A stretch of DNA of 64,000 bases from Sulfitobacter pontiacus. GTDB taxonomy: Bacteria > Pseudomonadota > Alphaproteobacteria > Rhodobacterales > Rhodobacteraceae. The notes under the pieces were generated by a model, which saw nothing but the letters and a program-made list of their open reading frames with translations, was not told the origin of the DNA and made no database searches. Made by a program: the position numbers and the translations under genes. How positions within the stretch are numbered: position 1 is the first letter of the stretch; every line of letters begins with the position of its first letter. This document shows positions 44,211-52,922 of the stretch, one piece after another. The DNA lies in the NCBI RefSeq assembly GCF_040790665.1, contig NZ_CP160849.1, forward strand, positions 372,001 to 436,000, read 5' to 3'.

Positions 44211-46130
44211 CTACCTATTGTTGATCCGCCCTGATCCACGAGGTCGTGTGCGGCGCGTTTTACCTCGCCTAGTCTTGCGAGCCTTTGGCTTCGCTTCCTC
44301 TGGCGGTTCCCCCGCGGCCGTTTCATCCTCCGCAACATGAACGTCGTCGGGTTTGATCCGGCGCAGCCGCACCAAAATATTCGGGTTCAAGATTTTCAGC
44401 GCGGCATAGGCATAGACCCGACAATCGAGCGCCTCGTTGCGGTCGCGGGTTTTCTTCCACTCGCGGATTGGGAAGCCCCGCACGAAGCGGGTCACCAACC
44501 GCTCGGCCGTCAGCTGGTGAAACCATTCCGGATCCCGATCGACAGGCCAGTGGCAATAGCCCTGCCCAGGCGTGTCCTGCTTCGCCCGGCGCATCACAAT
44601 CAGCTTGGCGTCATTGACCCCGATCGTGAACAAGGTCACCGGCCGTGCGCGCTTGCCCGACTTGGACTTCTTCGGAGCAGACGCGATCGGGTTGTCCCAC
44701 CCCTTGCCCCCCTTAATGGCAAAGATGTTGCGCCGCTGCTTCCCGCGCAGCTGCTCATAGGCTGCTTGGGTCAGGCCACCAGAACCACCGGTATCGACAC
44801 ACGAAGAGGCAATCCGCATCTGCGCCCCGGATTCGTGCTCGAAGGTTTCATCGAGATAGTCAAAGAGCTGGTTCCAGACTTCGGGTTTAAGCGGATCGCC
44901 CCAGAAGACCTGATGATCGAGGCTCCAACTTTCCTCGCCCAACCCCCAGCCAACACGCTCGAGCTCGAGGCGATCCTCCTGCATGTCGACACCGCACGTC
45001 TGGACGCCGACCTCCATCGGAACCTTTGATGGAAACGGCTCAGCGCGCGCGATCAGCTGCTCGACCTCAAGCGTCTCGGCCTCTTCCTCCCAGGCTTCCG
45101 CAAGCGTGACGTTGACGAAGGTCTGCAGATCCCCGGCCGCTTTCTTGTCCAGGAAGGACTGCACGATCATCTTCAGCTTCACAAAGCAGGAATAGAGCCC
45201 GTTGAGATGATAGGACGCATGCCCCCGAAACGGCTTTTTTGCCTTCCACCCATGCCCCAGCCGCTCGGCGTTTCGGATGGCGAAGTACCGATCAGTGTCA
45301 GACCAGACACAGCCATTCGCCCGGCACTCGTAATAGGCGCTCTCGGGCATGTGCTCGCCGTCCGCTTTCTTTTGCCATTTGACGTTTGACCACTCGATCG
45401 TCTGGACGGCATCGCACTGCGGACAGGACACATGAAACTGACGCTGGTCCCCCTGCTCGTAGGCATGATCGATCCACGAAATCCCGCGGATTGTTGGCGT
45501 CGAAATCTCTACCAACTTTCGCTGATCATCAAAGGTGTTGGCCCGCTCCCACAGCAGACCCACGGGATGGCCCTCGGCCGTGCGATCGTAGCCGTCGGTT
45601 TCGTCGCAGACGATGAACGGCGCAGACCGGCCGCGCTGCGTCTTGGGCGATCCGGACCAGGCGAACATGATGAAGCCGCCCGGGTAGGACTTCATCCGCG
45701 TGTTGTTCACCCCCTTGCGCGCCCTCGGGGTGGCGATCCGCGTCTCAAGGTCGGGGTTGGCTTCGACCAGCGGGTTAAACTTCGTCGTTAGCCATGTCTG
45801 GAGATCGCCTTCAGACGGTTGCATCATCAGCTGCGACACCGGGTCATGCACGATCTTGAAACCCTGAGCACAGAGAGCCAGCTGCGTCTTTCCAACCTGC
45901 GCGCCCCATTTGAGCGTGATCCGGTGACACGATGGGTCGGCCGTCATGTCCAACGGCTCACGCTGATACGGCGCGTTGTCGAAACTGATCAGACCAGGGA
46001 TCGCGTTGCCGACGGGAATTTGAACAGACTGCTCCGCCCACTCGGACGGCTTCAGGTCGGGGGGTGGTGCCAAGCCTGCAAGAAACGAGGTGGCCACCAT
46101 CAGAGCGGCGCTACCAAATGGCCAGGACAT
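44211..46130 (-). CDS. Terminase large subunit (lambda gpA family)
   Basis: DNA packaging motor and nuclease of 639 residues. Walker A-like GAQVGKTQ (76-83) and Walker B FIVCDETDGY form the ATPase; the C-terminal half is the RNase H-like nuclease ending in a basic tail (KARKTRRGKTRRTRPRG). The 19-bp motif lies in the last 35 codons. Coupled to the small subunit gene by a one-base overlap. Confidence 0.93.
   Translation of the reverse strand: MSWPFGSAALMVATSFLAGLAPPPDLKPSEWAEQSVQIPVGNAIPGLISFDNAPYQREPLDMTADPSCHRITLKWGAQVGKTQLALCAQGFKIVHDPVSQLMMQPSEGDLQTWLTTKFNPLVEANPDLETRIATPRARKGVNNTRMKSYPGGFIMFAWSGSPKTQRGRSAPFIVCDETDGYDRTAEGHPVGLLWERANTFDDQRKLVEISTPTIRGISWIDHAYEQGDQRQFHVSCPQCDAVQTIEWSNVKWQKKADGEHMPESAYYECRANGCVWSDTDRYFAIRNAERLGHGWKAKKPFRGHASYHLNGLYSCFVKLKMIVQSFLDKKAAGDLQTFVNVTLAEAWEEEAETLEVEQLIARAEPFPSKVPMEVGVQTCGVDMQEDRLELERVGWGLGEESWSLDHQVFWGDPLKPEVWNQLFDYLDETFEHESGAQMRIASSCVDTGGSGGLTQAAYEQLRGKQRRNIFAIKGGKGWDNPIASAPKKSKSGKRARPVTLFTIGVNDAKLIVMRRAKQDTPGQGYCHWPVDRDPEWFHQLTAERLVTRFVRGFPIREWKKTRDRNEALDCRVYAYAALKILNPNILVRLRRIKPDDVHVAEDETAAGEPPEEAKPKARKTRRGKTRRTRPRGSGRINNR
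44297..44315. repeat. Dispersed 19-bp motif, exact copy
   Basis: CCTCTGGCGGTTCCCCCGC near the 3' end of the terminase gene, encoding AGEPPE just before the basic tail. Confidence 0.88.
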
Positions 46131-46636
46131 CAGTCAGCTCCCACCAGCGAAGTCGGATCAGTGGTCGACAGCTTGCGCAGAGCCGCACCGATCTCTTCCT
46201 TTGCGATGAGCTTGATCGAAGCCTCTTTCTTTTCTGACTTCGCGCGCGCCGCGATGCGAGTGGGCGCGTTGTTCAGTAGATTGGCGCGGACCTCGGCGAC
46301 CACCAAGTCCAGGGCCTCCTTCATCTGCTCGGCATCCACCAGGGCACCGCGCATCTTCGCCGCTTCCATTTCCGCCATGTCGGCCTGCGACTTGGTTAGC
46401 CGCGCCTTTTCGGTATGGTAGTCGGCCTTTTCCGGATCACCGTCGGCACCGCGCGGCGCGATCCGTTCCTGCAGGTACCCGACATAGCCTTGCACCGCGG
46501 CCGCAAGCTCATAGCGGCCGTGTTCGGCCTTCGGGATCACGCCCTCCTTCGACAGCTGCTGGACCCGGCGCTCGGTCAGCTTCAGCAGCTTCGCAATCAC
46601 ACTGACCGGATATGTTGGGTTGCCCGAGCTGCTCAT
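46130..46636 (-). CDS. Terminase small subunit (Nu1-like)
   Basis: 168 residues: an N-terminal winged helix (VIAKLLKLTERRVQQLSKEG, 13-32) for cos/pac recognition, then a long charged helix that contacts the large subunit. Nu1-type small subunits imply cos packaging; the cos site itself I could not place. Confidence 0.88.
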   Translation of the reverse strand: MSSSGNPTYPVSVIAKLLKLTERRVQQLSKEGVIPKAEHGRYELAAAVQGYVGYLQERIAPRGADGDPEKADYHTEKARLTKSQADMAEMEAAKMRGALVDAEQMKEALDLVVAEVRANLLNNAPTRIAARAKSEKKEASIKLIAKEEIGAALRKLSTTDPTSLVGAD

Positions 46637-46682
46637 TCAACATCCGAGCAATCCAGTGCGGGCAGCCAACCTACGCGCCTTG

Positions 46683-48062
46683 TCACTTGCCAGCCTCCCC
46701 ACGTTTGCCGCGCAGATCGTCAAAGCGATCGGACGTGCCCTCCAGAATAGCCTGCCCCCCGGTGAAATCCTGCCAGCGTTTCACGATCACATCCGCGAAC
46801 CGTGGATCCAGCTCCATCAGCCGCGCGACACGGCCGATTTTCTGCGCCGCAATCATCGTGCTCCCCGACCCGCCGAACGGATCCAGGACCAGATCACCGC
46901 GCCGGCTGCTGTTCTTCAGGTACTGCATCACCAACCCGACCGGCTTCATGGTCGGGTGCTCGGTGTTGCGGCTCGGCTTTTCGTGGCGCAGCACCGACGA
47001 CACCAGCTCCTCGATCTGAAGGTCAGAACCCGAAACGCGCAGATGGCCGGATCCCGTGTCGATCAACAGCGACCCGTCCTCTTTCACGACGAAGGGCAGA
47101 TCCTCTGCATCGATGACCGTTGTCTGCTTACGGCCGCCAAACCACCGGTGCGGTGCGCCAGGCTTCCAGCCGTAAAGGATCGGCTCGTGCCGCCACTGAT
47201 AGTCCGAACGGCCCAGGACAAGGCTCGGCTTCACCCAGACCAGGCACCCCGAGAGTTTGAACCCAGCGGAGCTGAACGCTGTGCGAAACGGCAGCCCCTC
47301 GGTGTCAGCATGGGCGACATAGAGCGCCCCGCCTGGCTTGATGGCCGAGAACACAGAAACAAAAGCATCGGTCAGAAAGGCAAGGAACGCATCCGCGCCC
47401 ATGTTGTCGTTCTCAATCTTGCCGGCCGTGCCCTCGTAGTTCACGTTGTAGGGCGGATCAGTCCAGCACATATCGACCAGCTTGTCACCGATCAGCCGCT
47501 CGATGTCGGACATGACCGTTGAGTCCCCACACATGATCCGGTGATCACCGCAGACCCACACATCCCCGCGCCGAGAAACGAAGTCCCCCCCGATCGGCGG
47601 CACCTCGTCGTCTTCGGTTTTTCCTTCCTCTTCCAAGCCGTCAAGATCGACAAAAAGCTCGTCTAATTCGGATTGATCAAAGCCGACAACTCCGAGGTCA
47701 AACCCCAGATCGCGCAGCTCGCCAAGCTCCAGTTTCAGCAGCTCATCATCCCATCCGGCGTTCAGCGCCAGCTTGTTGTCGGCGATGATATAGGCGCGCC
47801 GCTGCTCGTCTGACAGGCCGGTAATTCTGAGGCAAGGAACCCGCGACATCCCTATTTCTAAGGCTGCAAGCACACGGCCGTGGCCTGCGATGATGGTACC
47901 GTCCTCGCCGACCAGCACCGGGTTGGTGAACCCGAACTCGCGGATCGATGCCGCGATCTGGCTGACCTGCTCAGAGCTGTGGGTCCGCGAGTTTCGGTCG
48001 TAGGGCGTCAGGTCACCAGGCGGCAACATCTCGACGTCGGTGTAAGAAATCAGATCAGACAA
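46683..48062 (-). CDS. ParB-like domain/DNA adenine or cytosine-N4 methyltransferase fusion
   Basis: 459 residues: ParB-like N-terminal domain (about 12-100, with IIAGHGRVLAAL), an acidic linker, then an amino-methyltransferase. DPPYNVNY (202-209) precedes the SAM motif LDPFGGSGST (about 415), the beta-class order. DPPY suits N6-adenine (or N4-cytosine) methylation; the target sequence is unknown. No restriction enzyme is beside it, so it is an orphan phage methylase, probably anti-restriction or regulating packaging or transcription. Confidence 0.9.
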   Translation of the reverse strand: MSDLISYTDVEMLPPGDLTPYDRNSRTHSSEQVSQIAASIREFGFTNPVLVGEDGTIIAGHGRVLAALEIGMSRVPCLRITGLSDEQRRAYIIADNKLALNAGWDDELLKLELGELRDLGFDLGVVGFDQSELDELFVDLDGLEEEGKTEDDEVPPIGGDFVSRRGDVWVCGDHRIMCGDSTVMSDIERLIGDKLVDMCWTDPPYNVNYEGTAGKIENDNMGADAFLAFLTDAFVSVFSAIKPGGALYVAHADTEGLPFRTAFSSAGFKLSGCLVWVKPSLVLGRSDYQWRHEPILYGWKPGAPHRWFGGRKQTTVIDAEDLPFVVKEDGSLLIDTGSGHLRVSGSDLQIEELVSSVLRHEKPSRNTEHPTMKPVGLVMQYLKNSSRRGDLVLDPFGGSGSTMIAAQKIGRVARLMELDPRFADVIVKRWQDFTGGQAILEGTSDRFDDLRGKRGEAGK

Positions 48063-48182
48063 GCGCTGCTCCTAAAACGAAACGAAATGGAAAAAATGGC
48101 GCATCCACAAGTTGGTTTTTGCGACCATGCCCACCCACTGGCCCTCCCGCCCGCAGAAGGACCCCTTTTTTATATGACGGTT

Positions 48183-48401
48183 TCACTGCGCCCTGCCCGC
48201 GCGCAGCTGCTCACGCAGTACGGCATAATCGCCGATCAACACCGGCAGCACCGAACCCTCGGGCAGCGCCTCAAGCTCATTAGCTGCCTGCGCCTGGACC
48301 GCTCGCGGATAATCTTTCACGGTCGGCAACACGCTAGAAGTCTCCGTTCCGCAAGCGTGTAACGACAGACCGGCGATCAGTAGCAACGGCAGCGCCTGCA
48401 T
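48183..48401 (-). CDS. Outer-membrane spanin lipoprotein (Rz1-like)
   Basis: 72 residues with a lipoprotein signal (lipobox LSLHAC, Cys at residue 17), then a short periplasmic segment. Its first 68 bp lie inside the Rz-like gene in another frame, the classic nested Rz/Rz1 layout. Together they fuse the two membranes at the end of lysis. Confidence 0.75.
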   Translation of the reverse strand: MQALPLLLIAGLSLHACGTETSSVLPTVKDYPRAVQAQAANELEALPEGSVLPVLIGDYAVLREQLRAGRAQ

Positions 48402-48579
48402 CCTGCATTCTCCTCATAGTTTTGATGTTTTCCAGCGATTGACGCTCTTTAGCGTCAACCCTGCCCTCGCGTTCTCTGAGCTCGCCCCAGCCTTTCAGCC
48501 CAGCCAAGATCGCAAGCCCGAGCATGAGGTAGCGTCCCCATGCCGAGCGCATGAACCGATGTGCAAGCAATCCGATCAT
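48334..48579 (-). CDS. Inner-membrane spanin (Rz-like)
   Basis: 81 residues: one N-terminal transmembrane helix (about 12-31) and a charged helical periplasmic part. It starts inside the end of the endolysin gene (4-bp overlap) and contains the Rz1 start. Family similarity is low but the arrangement is diagnostic. Confidence 0.75.
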   Translation of the reverse strand: MIGLLAHRFMRSAWGRYLMLGLAILAGLKGWGELREREGRVDAKERQSLENIKTMRRMQDAGAAVATDRRSVVTRLRNGDF

Positions 48580-49616
48580 CGCGCTAGGCTCCGGTTTTCA
48601 CGCGCATCCAACAGCCGGCGACGACGGGTAGAATACCCAAGAGCGCGCAGTGCAAACCATGCCGATACGCATAGCCCGCACAGCAGTAGCGCAGGCCAGT
48701 GTTCGGAAACCATCGCACTCAGATGTCCCATCACCCCGGATGCGGCCTGCGCCGCTTCACCTGCCTGTTTTGCTTGGGTGGCAATGCCGGCAACTCCGCC
48801 CAGGCCGACTAAGTCTCCTACACGCGCTGTCATTTGGGCATCCTGCGCCGTACCACTTTCACAATCGATCTCTTCCTGCGTAACGAAACGCTCAGGCCGT
48901 GGTGTCGCCTTAACCATTTGAAGCCAGTCATCAGCGTTCACGACGCCATCGGAAGGCAGATCGTTATCGGCTTGGAAAGCGAGGGTTGCAGCACGGGTGA
49001 GCCGGCCAAAATCTTTGTCAGCACGCCCCAGATGATATCCTCGATCGGATAACTCGACCTGCCACACGCCGACATCAACAGACCTGTCACCAAAGCGAAG
49101 GATCGGACGGTTGGACTGTAGCACTTCGACGCCACCCAGCATCAAGGTGATACGCTGGCGCATGAAATCGCCAACTGATCGAGCCCCACGGAGATCGTCT
49201 CGCCAAGGCAGCCGTGAAACGTCCCATTTTCCCCGCTGCTGCACCCCAAGCGTTGTCTGGACCTCTGCATGCGTGAGGACCGTCTGGGGTGTGACGGGGA
49301 TGCCGTACTCGACGCAAAGATCAGCGACCAGTTTGCAAAAGGCGTTGAACTGCGCCTCATTGAGCGGCGAGGGTCCGGCATCAAAGGGATGCTCCACAGC
49401 GCCACGCATGCCGCACATAGCAACGCCAATCGATCCTGTGTTCAGCCGCAGAGTATGGGCCGCATAGTCGCCATCAGACGTGACGATGTTGTCCTCGACA
49501 GCCTCTGCCCCAGCAACGACTGTGCCGTCGTACTCCACCAGCCTGTGGTAGTGCGCCTTGTCTTCAGCAGAGGCGCGCCCTGCCCCGGCAGTCCAGTGCG
49601 CGATGACGCGCTTCAT
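48576..49616 (-). CDS. Endolysin: amidase + peptidoglycan-binding domain + C-terminal membrane helix
   Basis: 346 residues. An N-acetylmuramoyl-L-alanine amidase domain (1-145) shows zinc-ligand candidates H7 (VIAHWTAG), H116 (VLTHAEV) and D132. A peptidoglycan-binding domain follows (about 165-235, LTRAATLAFQADNDLPSDG). A hydrophobic helix lies near the C-terminus (about 307-327). No separate holin was found, so the C-terminal helix may be part of export or membrane release. An in-frame GTG at 49631 after AAAGGGA is an equally plausible start. Confidence 0.88.
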   Translation of the reverse strand: MKRVIAHWTAGAGRASAEDKAHYHRLVEYDGTVVAGAEAVEDNIVTSDGDYAAHTLRLNTGSIGVAMCGMRGAVEHPFDAGPSPLNEAQFNAFCKLVADLCVEYGIPVTPQTVLTHAEVQTTLGVQQRGKWDVSRLPWRDDLRGARSVGDFMRQRITLMLGGVEVLQSNRPILRFGDRSVDVGVWQVELSDRGYHLGRADKDFGRLTRAATLAFQADNDLPSDGVVNADDWLQMVKATPRPERFVTQEEIDCESGTAQDAQMTARVGDLVGLGGVAGIATQAKQAGEAAQAASGVMGHLSAMVSEHWPALLLCGLCVSAWFALRALGYSTRRRRLLDARENRSLAR

Positions 49617-49668
49617 TCGTCCGCCACTCACGGTACGTCCCTTTCATTGGGTTGGATAACGGGTCGCA

Positions 49669-50058
49669 TCATGCTGACCCTTCCTGCAGCGCTACGATCT
49701 CTCGAACCCGATAGGTTGAAAGCTCGACGCGATCTGCGATTTCGTTGATTGCCATGCCTTCATTCAACATCCGCATGATCTCGCGATCGCGATGCTTGCG
49801 ATGGATGAAGCGACAGTTGCTTGGCTGCAGGATCATACCTGAGAAGGCGTAGACCATCTTGCAGGCATCCTGCCATCCGAGCAGCTCGACCAGCTTGTGA
49901 TCAAGTGAAATTCGCTTCGGGATGTAGACACACACACGCCACGAGCGTGATCCGGAAACCGGCAGCTTGCCAATGAACTCGAGCGCCTTGTCACGTCCAA
50001 TCACTTCCGCGATCTCTTGCACGGACTCTGGCAGCCGTGCGACCAACTCACGTCCCAT
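49669..50058 (-). CDS. Mor-like transcription activator
   Basis: 129 residues. The N-terminal domain (VIGRDKALEFIGKLPVSG, YIPKRISLDHKLVELLG) and the C-terminal helix-turn-helix (NEGMAINEIADRVELSTYRV, about 98-118) fit the Mor family, which activates middle or late promoters in Mu. It lies just before the lysis genes and could turn on the long minus-strand late operon. Confidence 0.82.
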   Translation of the reverse strand: MGRELVARLPESVQEIAEVIGRDKALEFIGKLPVSGSRSWRVCVYIPKRISLDHKLVELLGWQDACKMVYAFSGMILQPSNCRFIHRKHRDREIMRMLNEGMAINEIADRVELSTYRVREIVALQEGSA

Positions 50059-50441
50059 CAGACCTCCACCACCTCGATGCCTTGGGCAACGGCGACAGCC
50101 CGACGGACCTCGTAGTCACGAGTGGGCATGCCCTTTGCGTCCTCGTAGACCTGCAGCCCGGTCTTCAGATCGACATAGCCAAAATCAACCGTGATCCGCA
50201 TCTGCCGCCCTTTCCGAGACAGCAACGGTCCGTCTCGTCCAACGAGCGGAACGACCACCTGGCGCTTTAGGTCAGATATCTTCCCAGCGCGCTGGAGAAG
50301 GCAAAGCTGTGCCCAGCGCGCGGCCTCTTTCTTGGAATCGAAGGTTACGCCATCCACCACGGTGCGCTGGGCCCCGTACTTCTGGCTCTTTGGCTGGGAT
50401 TGCGTCGCTCGCAGATCGGCGGCAGTCATACGTTCAACCAC
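50058..50441 (-). CDS. DUF1064 phage protein
   Basis: 127 residues. KYGAQRTVVDGVTFDSKKEAARW (in two parts KYGAQRTVVDG and VTFDSKKEAARW) is the DUF1064 signature; the fold resembles PD-(D/E)xK nucleases, with VDFGYVD and YEDAKG giving possible acidic and Lys residues. Such proteins are common in early/middle regions of siphoviral genomes and may be Holliday-junction nucleases. Overlaps the Mor-like gene by one base. Confidence 0.8.
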   Translation of the reverse strand: MVERMTAADLRATQSQPKSQKYGAQRTVVDGVTFDSKKEAARWAQLCLLQRAGKISDLKRQVVVPLVGRDGPLLSRKGRQMRITVDFGYVDLKTGLQVYEDAKGMPTRDYEVRRAVAVAQGIEVVEV

Positions 50442-50721
50442 GCTTGTCCTCCTTCCGCTGAGCCATCAACTGGGTCGCCGCGAATTTCAGTGCCCGCGCA
50501 ACATTGGCCGCCACAGGATCGGTAACGCCGAGCCCGAACTGGACCTGGTAGGCTCCTTGAATCTCATCGATGGAATGAAAACGTTTCCGGTATGGGATAT
50601 CCCTACAGGGCCCAGGCCGCTGCGAGTGGATGACGCAATCCCCCGCGATCAGATCGACGGTCACAGTGACGCCATCGAACGTGGTGCCATTGCTTGACGG
50701 ATCGTTGTGGACCGAGCTCAT
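50434..50721 (-). CDS. Small phage protein, unknown
   Basis: 95 residues beginning MSSVHNDPSSNG. The first half is beta-rich with two Cys, the second helical. Start set by the ATGA overlap with the replication gene stop; the reading frame remains open upstream to 50802 but would overlap that gene. Unrecognised; cotranscribed with replication genes. Confidence 0.6.
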   Translation of the reverse strand: MSSVHNDPSSNGTTFDGVTVTVDLIAGDCVIHSQRPGPCRDIPYRKRFHSIDEIQGAYQVQFGLGVTDPVAANVARALKFAATQLMAQRKEDKRG

Positions 50722-51575
50722 ACGTCGATCCCCACTGCCCGGCACTCTTGGGCGGAAACTAGGCCCTCGGTGCACAGTTGACGGGCCATCGCTGCCGAAC
50801 AATGCCGCGCATTCTCAGCCTTCGTTCGGATCCAGCGCGACCAGCGCTTTTTGACGGCATCGGCGTTGACCGTGTTTTTAGCTGCCGACTTGGCAAGGAA
50901 CTGAACCCACCCCTGACGGGTGAGCCAATTCTGCGAATACGACACGTAGCGAAGTTCGTTGCCCTTCTGCTCAAGGGCGTAAGCTTTGGCACCAGAGAGG
51001 ATGGCAGCGGCATCGGCACCGGCGGCAATCGCCTTCTTCAGCGCGGCCTCGGTTTCGACAGGATCACCGGGACGTGGATGAGCCTCGAGGAACTCTTCCA
51101 AGAAATCCGAGGAAATTCCATTTGTCTGCGGGTCGGCTTCCGACGCGCAAGGTTCCTTTAAAGGTTCTATTACTGGTTCTTCTATATACGACTCCACCCC
51201 AGTGGAGACGGCCCCCTCTAAAAGTGGAGACGGAACTGCGCCAAAAGTGGAGACGGCTCCGGCTCCACTGAGTGGAGTCGGCTTTTGGGCTTCTGACAGC
51301 TCGAAACCGAGGACATATCGGGTGGGTTTTTGACGGTTTGTGCGCGGATCACGCTCCTGCTTTCTGCGGATCAGTCCCTTACGCTCGAGCTCGCCCAGCG
51401 CCTTGTTCAAACCACCATTCGACAGGCCTGTGTGGTCGCGCAAATAGGTCTGCTTTGGAAAGCACCCCATGCTGGCATTGTGGCAATCGCACAGGTGAAA
51501 CAGCACCCTGAACTCGCCATGCGTCATGTCGTTGGGCGGCACCGTTGCCAACCAGTGGGTAGCAGCGTGGCTCAT
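50718..51575 (-). CDS. Phage replication initiator-like protein with helix-turn-helix
   Basis: 285 residues. The N-terminal winged helix-turn-helix (about 18-95: GEFRVLFHLCDCHN, GLSNGGLNKALGELERKGLI) resembles replication proteins of the lambda O/RepA-like type. A low-complexity linker and a C-terminal helical region (about 150-285) follow, with LRYVSYSQNWLTRQGW as in primosomal partners. Flanked by ATGA overlaps on both sides. Confidence 0.72.
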   Translation of the reverse strand: MSHAATHWLATVPPNDMTHGEFRVLFHLCDCHNASMGCFPKQTYLRDHTGLSNGGLNKALGELERKGLIRRKQERDPRTNRQKPTRYVLGFELSEAQKPTPLSGAGAVSTFGAVPSPLLEGAVSTGVESYIEEPVIEPLKEPCASEADPQTNGISSDFLEEFLEAHPRPGDPVETEAALKKAIAAGADAAAILSGAKAYALEQKGNELRYVSYSQNWLTRQGWVQFLAKSAAKNTVNADAVKKRWSRWIRTKAENARHCSAAMARQLCTEGLVSAQECRAVGIDV

Positions 51576-51793
51576 AGCATTACCTCACACGAGCGCGTCC
51601 GGGGCAGGCTCACGCCGGGCGCACCCATGCAAACGATCCGACGAGCAGACCGAATGCATTGAATTGAAAGTGATAATTGATTTACTGCCGCAAGCACGAA
51701 TCTGCTGCTGTGCAGCATTTTGGGCAGTAGCCGTCCCGCCATAAGTCCGGCGATAAGTCCGATACTGGGCAATAAAATATGCGGAGTGCCCAT
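51572..51793 (-). CDS. Small hydrophobic protein coupled to the replication operon
   Basis: 73 residues with a hydrophobic N-terminal half (LLPSIGLIAGLMAG). Starts 2 nt after the stop of the upstream gene, with GGAGG at good spacing, and ends in an ATGA overlap with the initiator gene. Such tight packing supports translation although the protein is unrecognised. Confidence 0.5.
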   Translation of the reverse strand: MGTPHILLPSIGLIAGLMAGRLLPKMLHSSRFVLAAVNQLSLSIQCIRSARRIVCMGAPGVSLPRTRSCEVML

Positions 51794-51794
51794 G

Positions 51795-52139
51795 TCAGCT
51801 AGCCTCCGCAAATAGCATCTGAAAAGCGATCTGGCCGTGCTCTCGCATTGCCACGGCAACGTGGCCACCATTGGCCCCAAATTGACCTTTCCACCAGTTT
51901 CTGGCGGTTCTTTCGGACACTCCGAACACATTCGTGACATGGCCGATGTTTCGATAGTTGGCGACTATGTATGCCTGCCAGCGCGCTGGGAAGTCACGGT
52001 GTACTTGATACGCATCGTACCCCGCTCGGGAACCGGAGGAAGGTCCGCTCGTCTGTGAACCCTCTACCGTGACAGTGTCACCGTATGGAGAGCCATTCAC
52101 ATAAATCACGATCGGGGAACCCGCCGGCAACGCATTCAT
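51795..52139 (-). CDS. Helix-turn-helix DNA-binding protein
   Basis: 114 residues. A C-terminal helix-turn-helix (NYRNIGHVTNVFGVSERTAR then NWWKG, about 67-90) suggests a transcriptional regulator or replication accessory protein at the head of the minus-strand early/late operon. N-terminal region unassigned. Diverges from the zinc-ribbon gene; their 5' regions face each other across about 55 bp. Confidence 0.7.
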   Translation of the reverse strand: MNALPAGSPIVIYVNGSPYGDTVTVEGSQTSGPSSGSRAGYDAYQVHRDFPARWQAYIVANYRNIGHVTNVFGVSERTARNWWKGQFGANGGHVAVAMREHGQIAFQMLFAEAS

Positions 52140-52195
52140 GTCGCGAAACTCCCTTTGGAGGTAACATTCGGAAACGAATCAACTTGGGGAAGACT

Positions 52196-52687
52196 GTGGA
52201 TATCGAATTCCAATCCATCAGAGACGCGATTGAACTCGCGGAAGACACTGGCACGTCTGCGAAGCGGGCAACTGAAACCCTCATCGAAATCAAACAGCGG
52301 TCGAAAACGGTGGAAGAGATCCCAGCTCCGGAAATCAAACTCGCCGCTAGCGAATTGCTGGCACAGGTGGCCAGCATCCAGGTCGCGAACGCGACGCTGA
52401 TACGACGGTTGTCGGTGCTTGCCGCTTCGCTTGCGGCATCGAAGACAAAGCAGTCTGACTTCGACCGCTATGAACTTTGGAATACTCCTGCCGGCAGCCT
52501 CATGTATCGGCTGAAAGAAGGCCATGACATGGGAGAACCAGAGCATTTCATTTGTCCGAACTGCATGGCCAACAAGAGAAAGTCGTTTCTGCAGGGGAAC
52601 AACACTAAGATCTGCAGTGGCTGCGAGACAGTTTTCACCATTGAGCCTCTCAAACACCCCTCTGCGATAAACCGGGTGGTAAACTGA
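52196..52687 (+). CDS. Coiled-coil zinc-ribbon phage protein
   Basis: 163 residues from GTG 52196 (GGGGAAG upstream): helical N-terminal part (about 1-90), then a C-terminal zinc ribbon, CPNC (about 119-122) and CSGC (about 139-142). Proteins of this layout are frequent in alphaproteobacterial prophages near the immunity region; function unknown. An in-frame ATG at 52085 would overlap the divergent gene. Confidence 0.68.
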   Translation: MDIEFQSIRDAIELAEDTGTSAKRATETLIEIKQRSKTVEEIPAPEIKLAASELLAQVASIQVANATLIRRLSVLAASLAASKTKQSDFDRYELWNTPAGSLMYRLKEGHDMGEPEHFICPNCMANKRKSFLQGNNTKICSGCETVFTIEPLKHPSAINRVVN

Positions 52688-52698
52688 AGGTGAACAGC

Positions 52699-52920
52699 TC
52701 ATGCCGCGTCCTCCTCAATCTGCAGAAAGGAGAACATCGAGCGTGGCGGTTCTTCCAAAGACGCATCGATCGCCATTCGACAAAGCGCGTCATACCAAGA
52801 GGCAGGAAAAGTACCGCTTTGCATGGCGGTATGAACCGTAGTCGACCTCTTATGCAGAGATCGGGCAACAGCTTGATAGCCACCCAAGGCCAAAATGAAC
52901 GCTCGCGTCGGTGTATCCAT
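52699..52920 (-). CDS. Cro/YdaS-like repressor
   Basis: 73 residues with one helix-turn-helix (LGGYQAVARSLHKRSTTVHT, about 12-31). It faces the CI-like gene across an 88-bp gap containing operator-like sites. The start codon has no Shine-Dalgarno and sits 2 bp from a 12-bp palindrome, so translation may be leaderless. Confidence 0.75.
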   Translation of the reverse strand: MDTPTRAFILALGGYQAVARSLHKRSTTVHTAMQSGTFPASWYDALCRMAIDASLEEPPRSMFSFLQIEEDAA

Positions 52921-52922
52921 AC

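Noticed and set aside
48063-48182. cos site in the gap between spanin and methyltransferase genes
   Set aside because: A GC-rich stretch followed by a T-run lies near the terminase genes, but I saw no symmetrical nick site or repeats to support it.
26968-52139. Gene transfer agent cluster
   Set aside because: A contractile P2-type tail, integrase, repressor switch and att repeats indicate a prophage; the Rhodobacter GTA has a siphovirus-like layout and no att sites.
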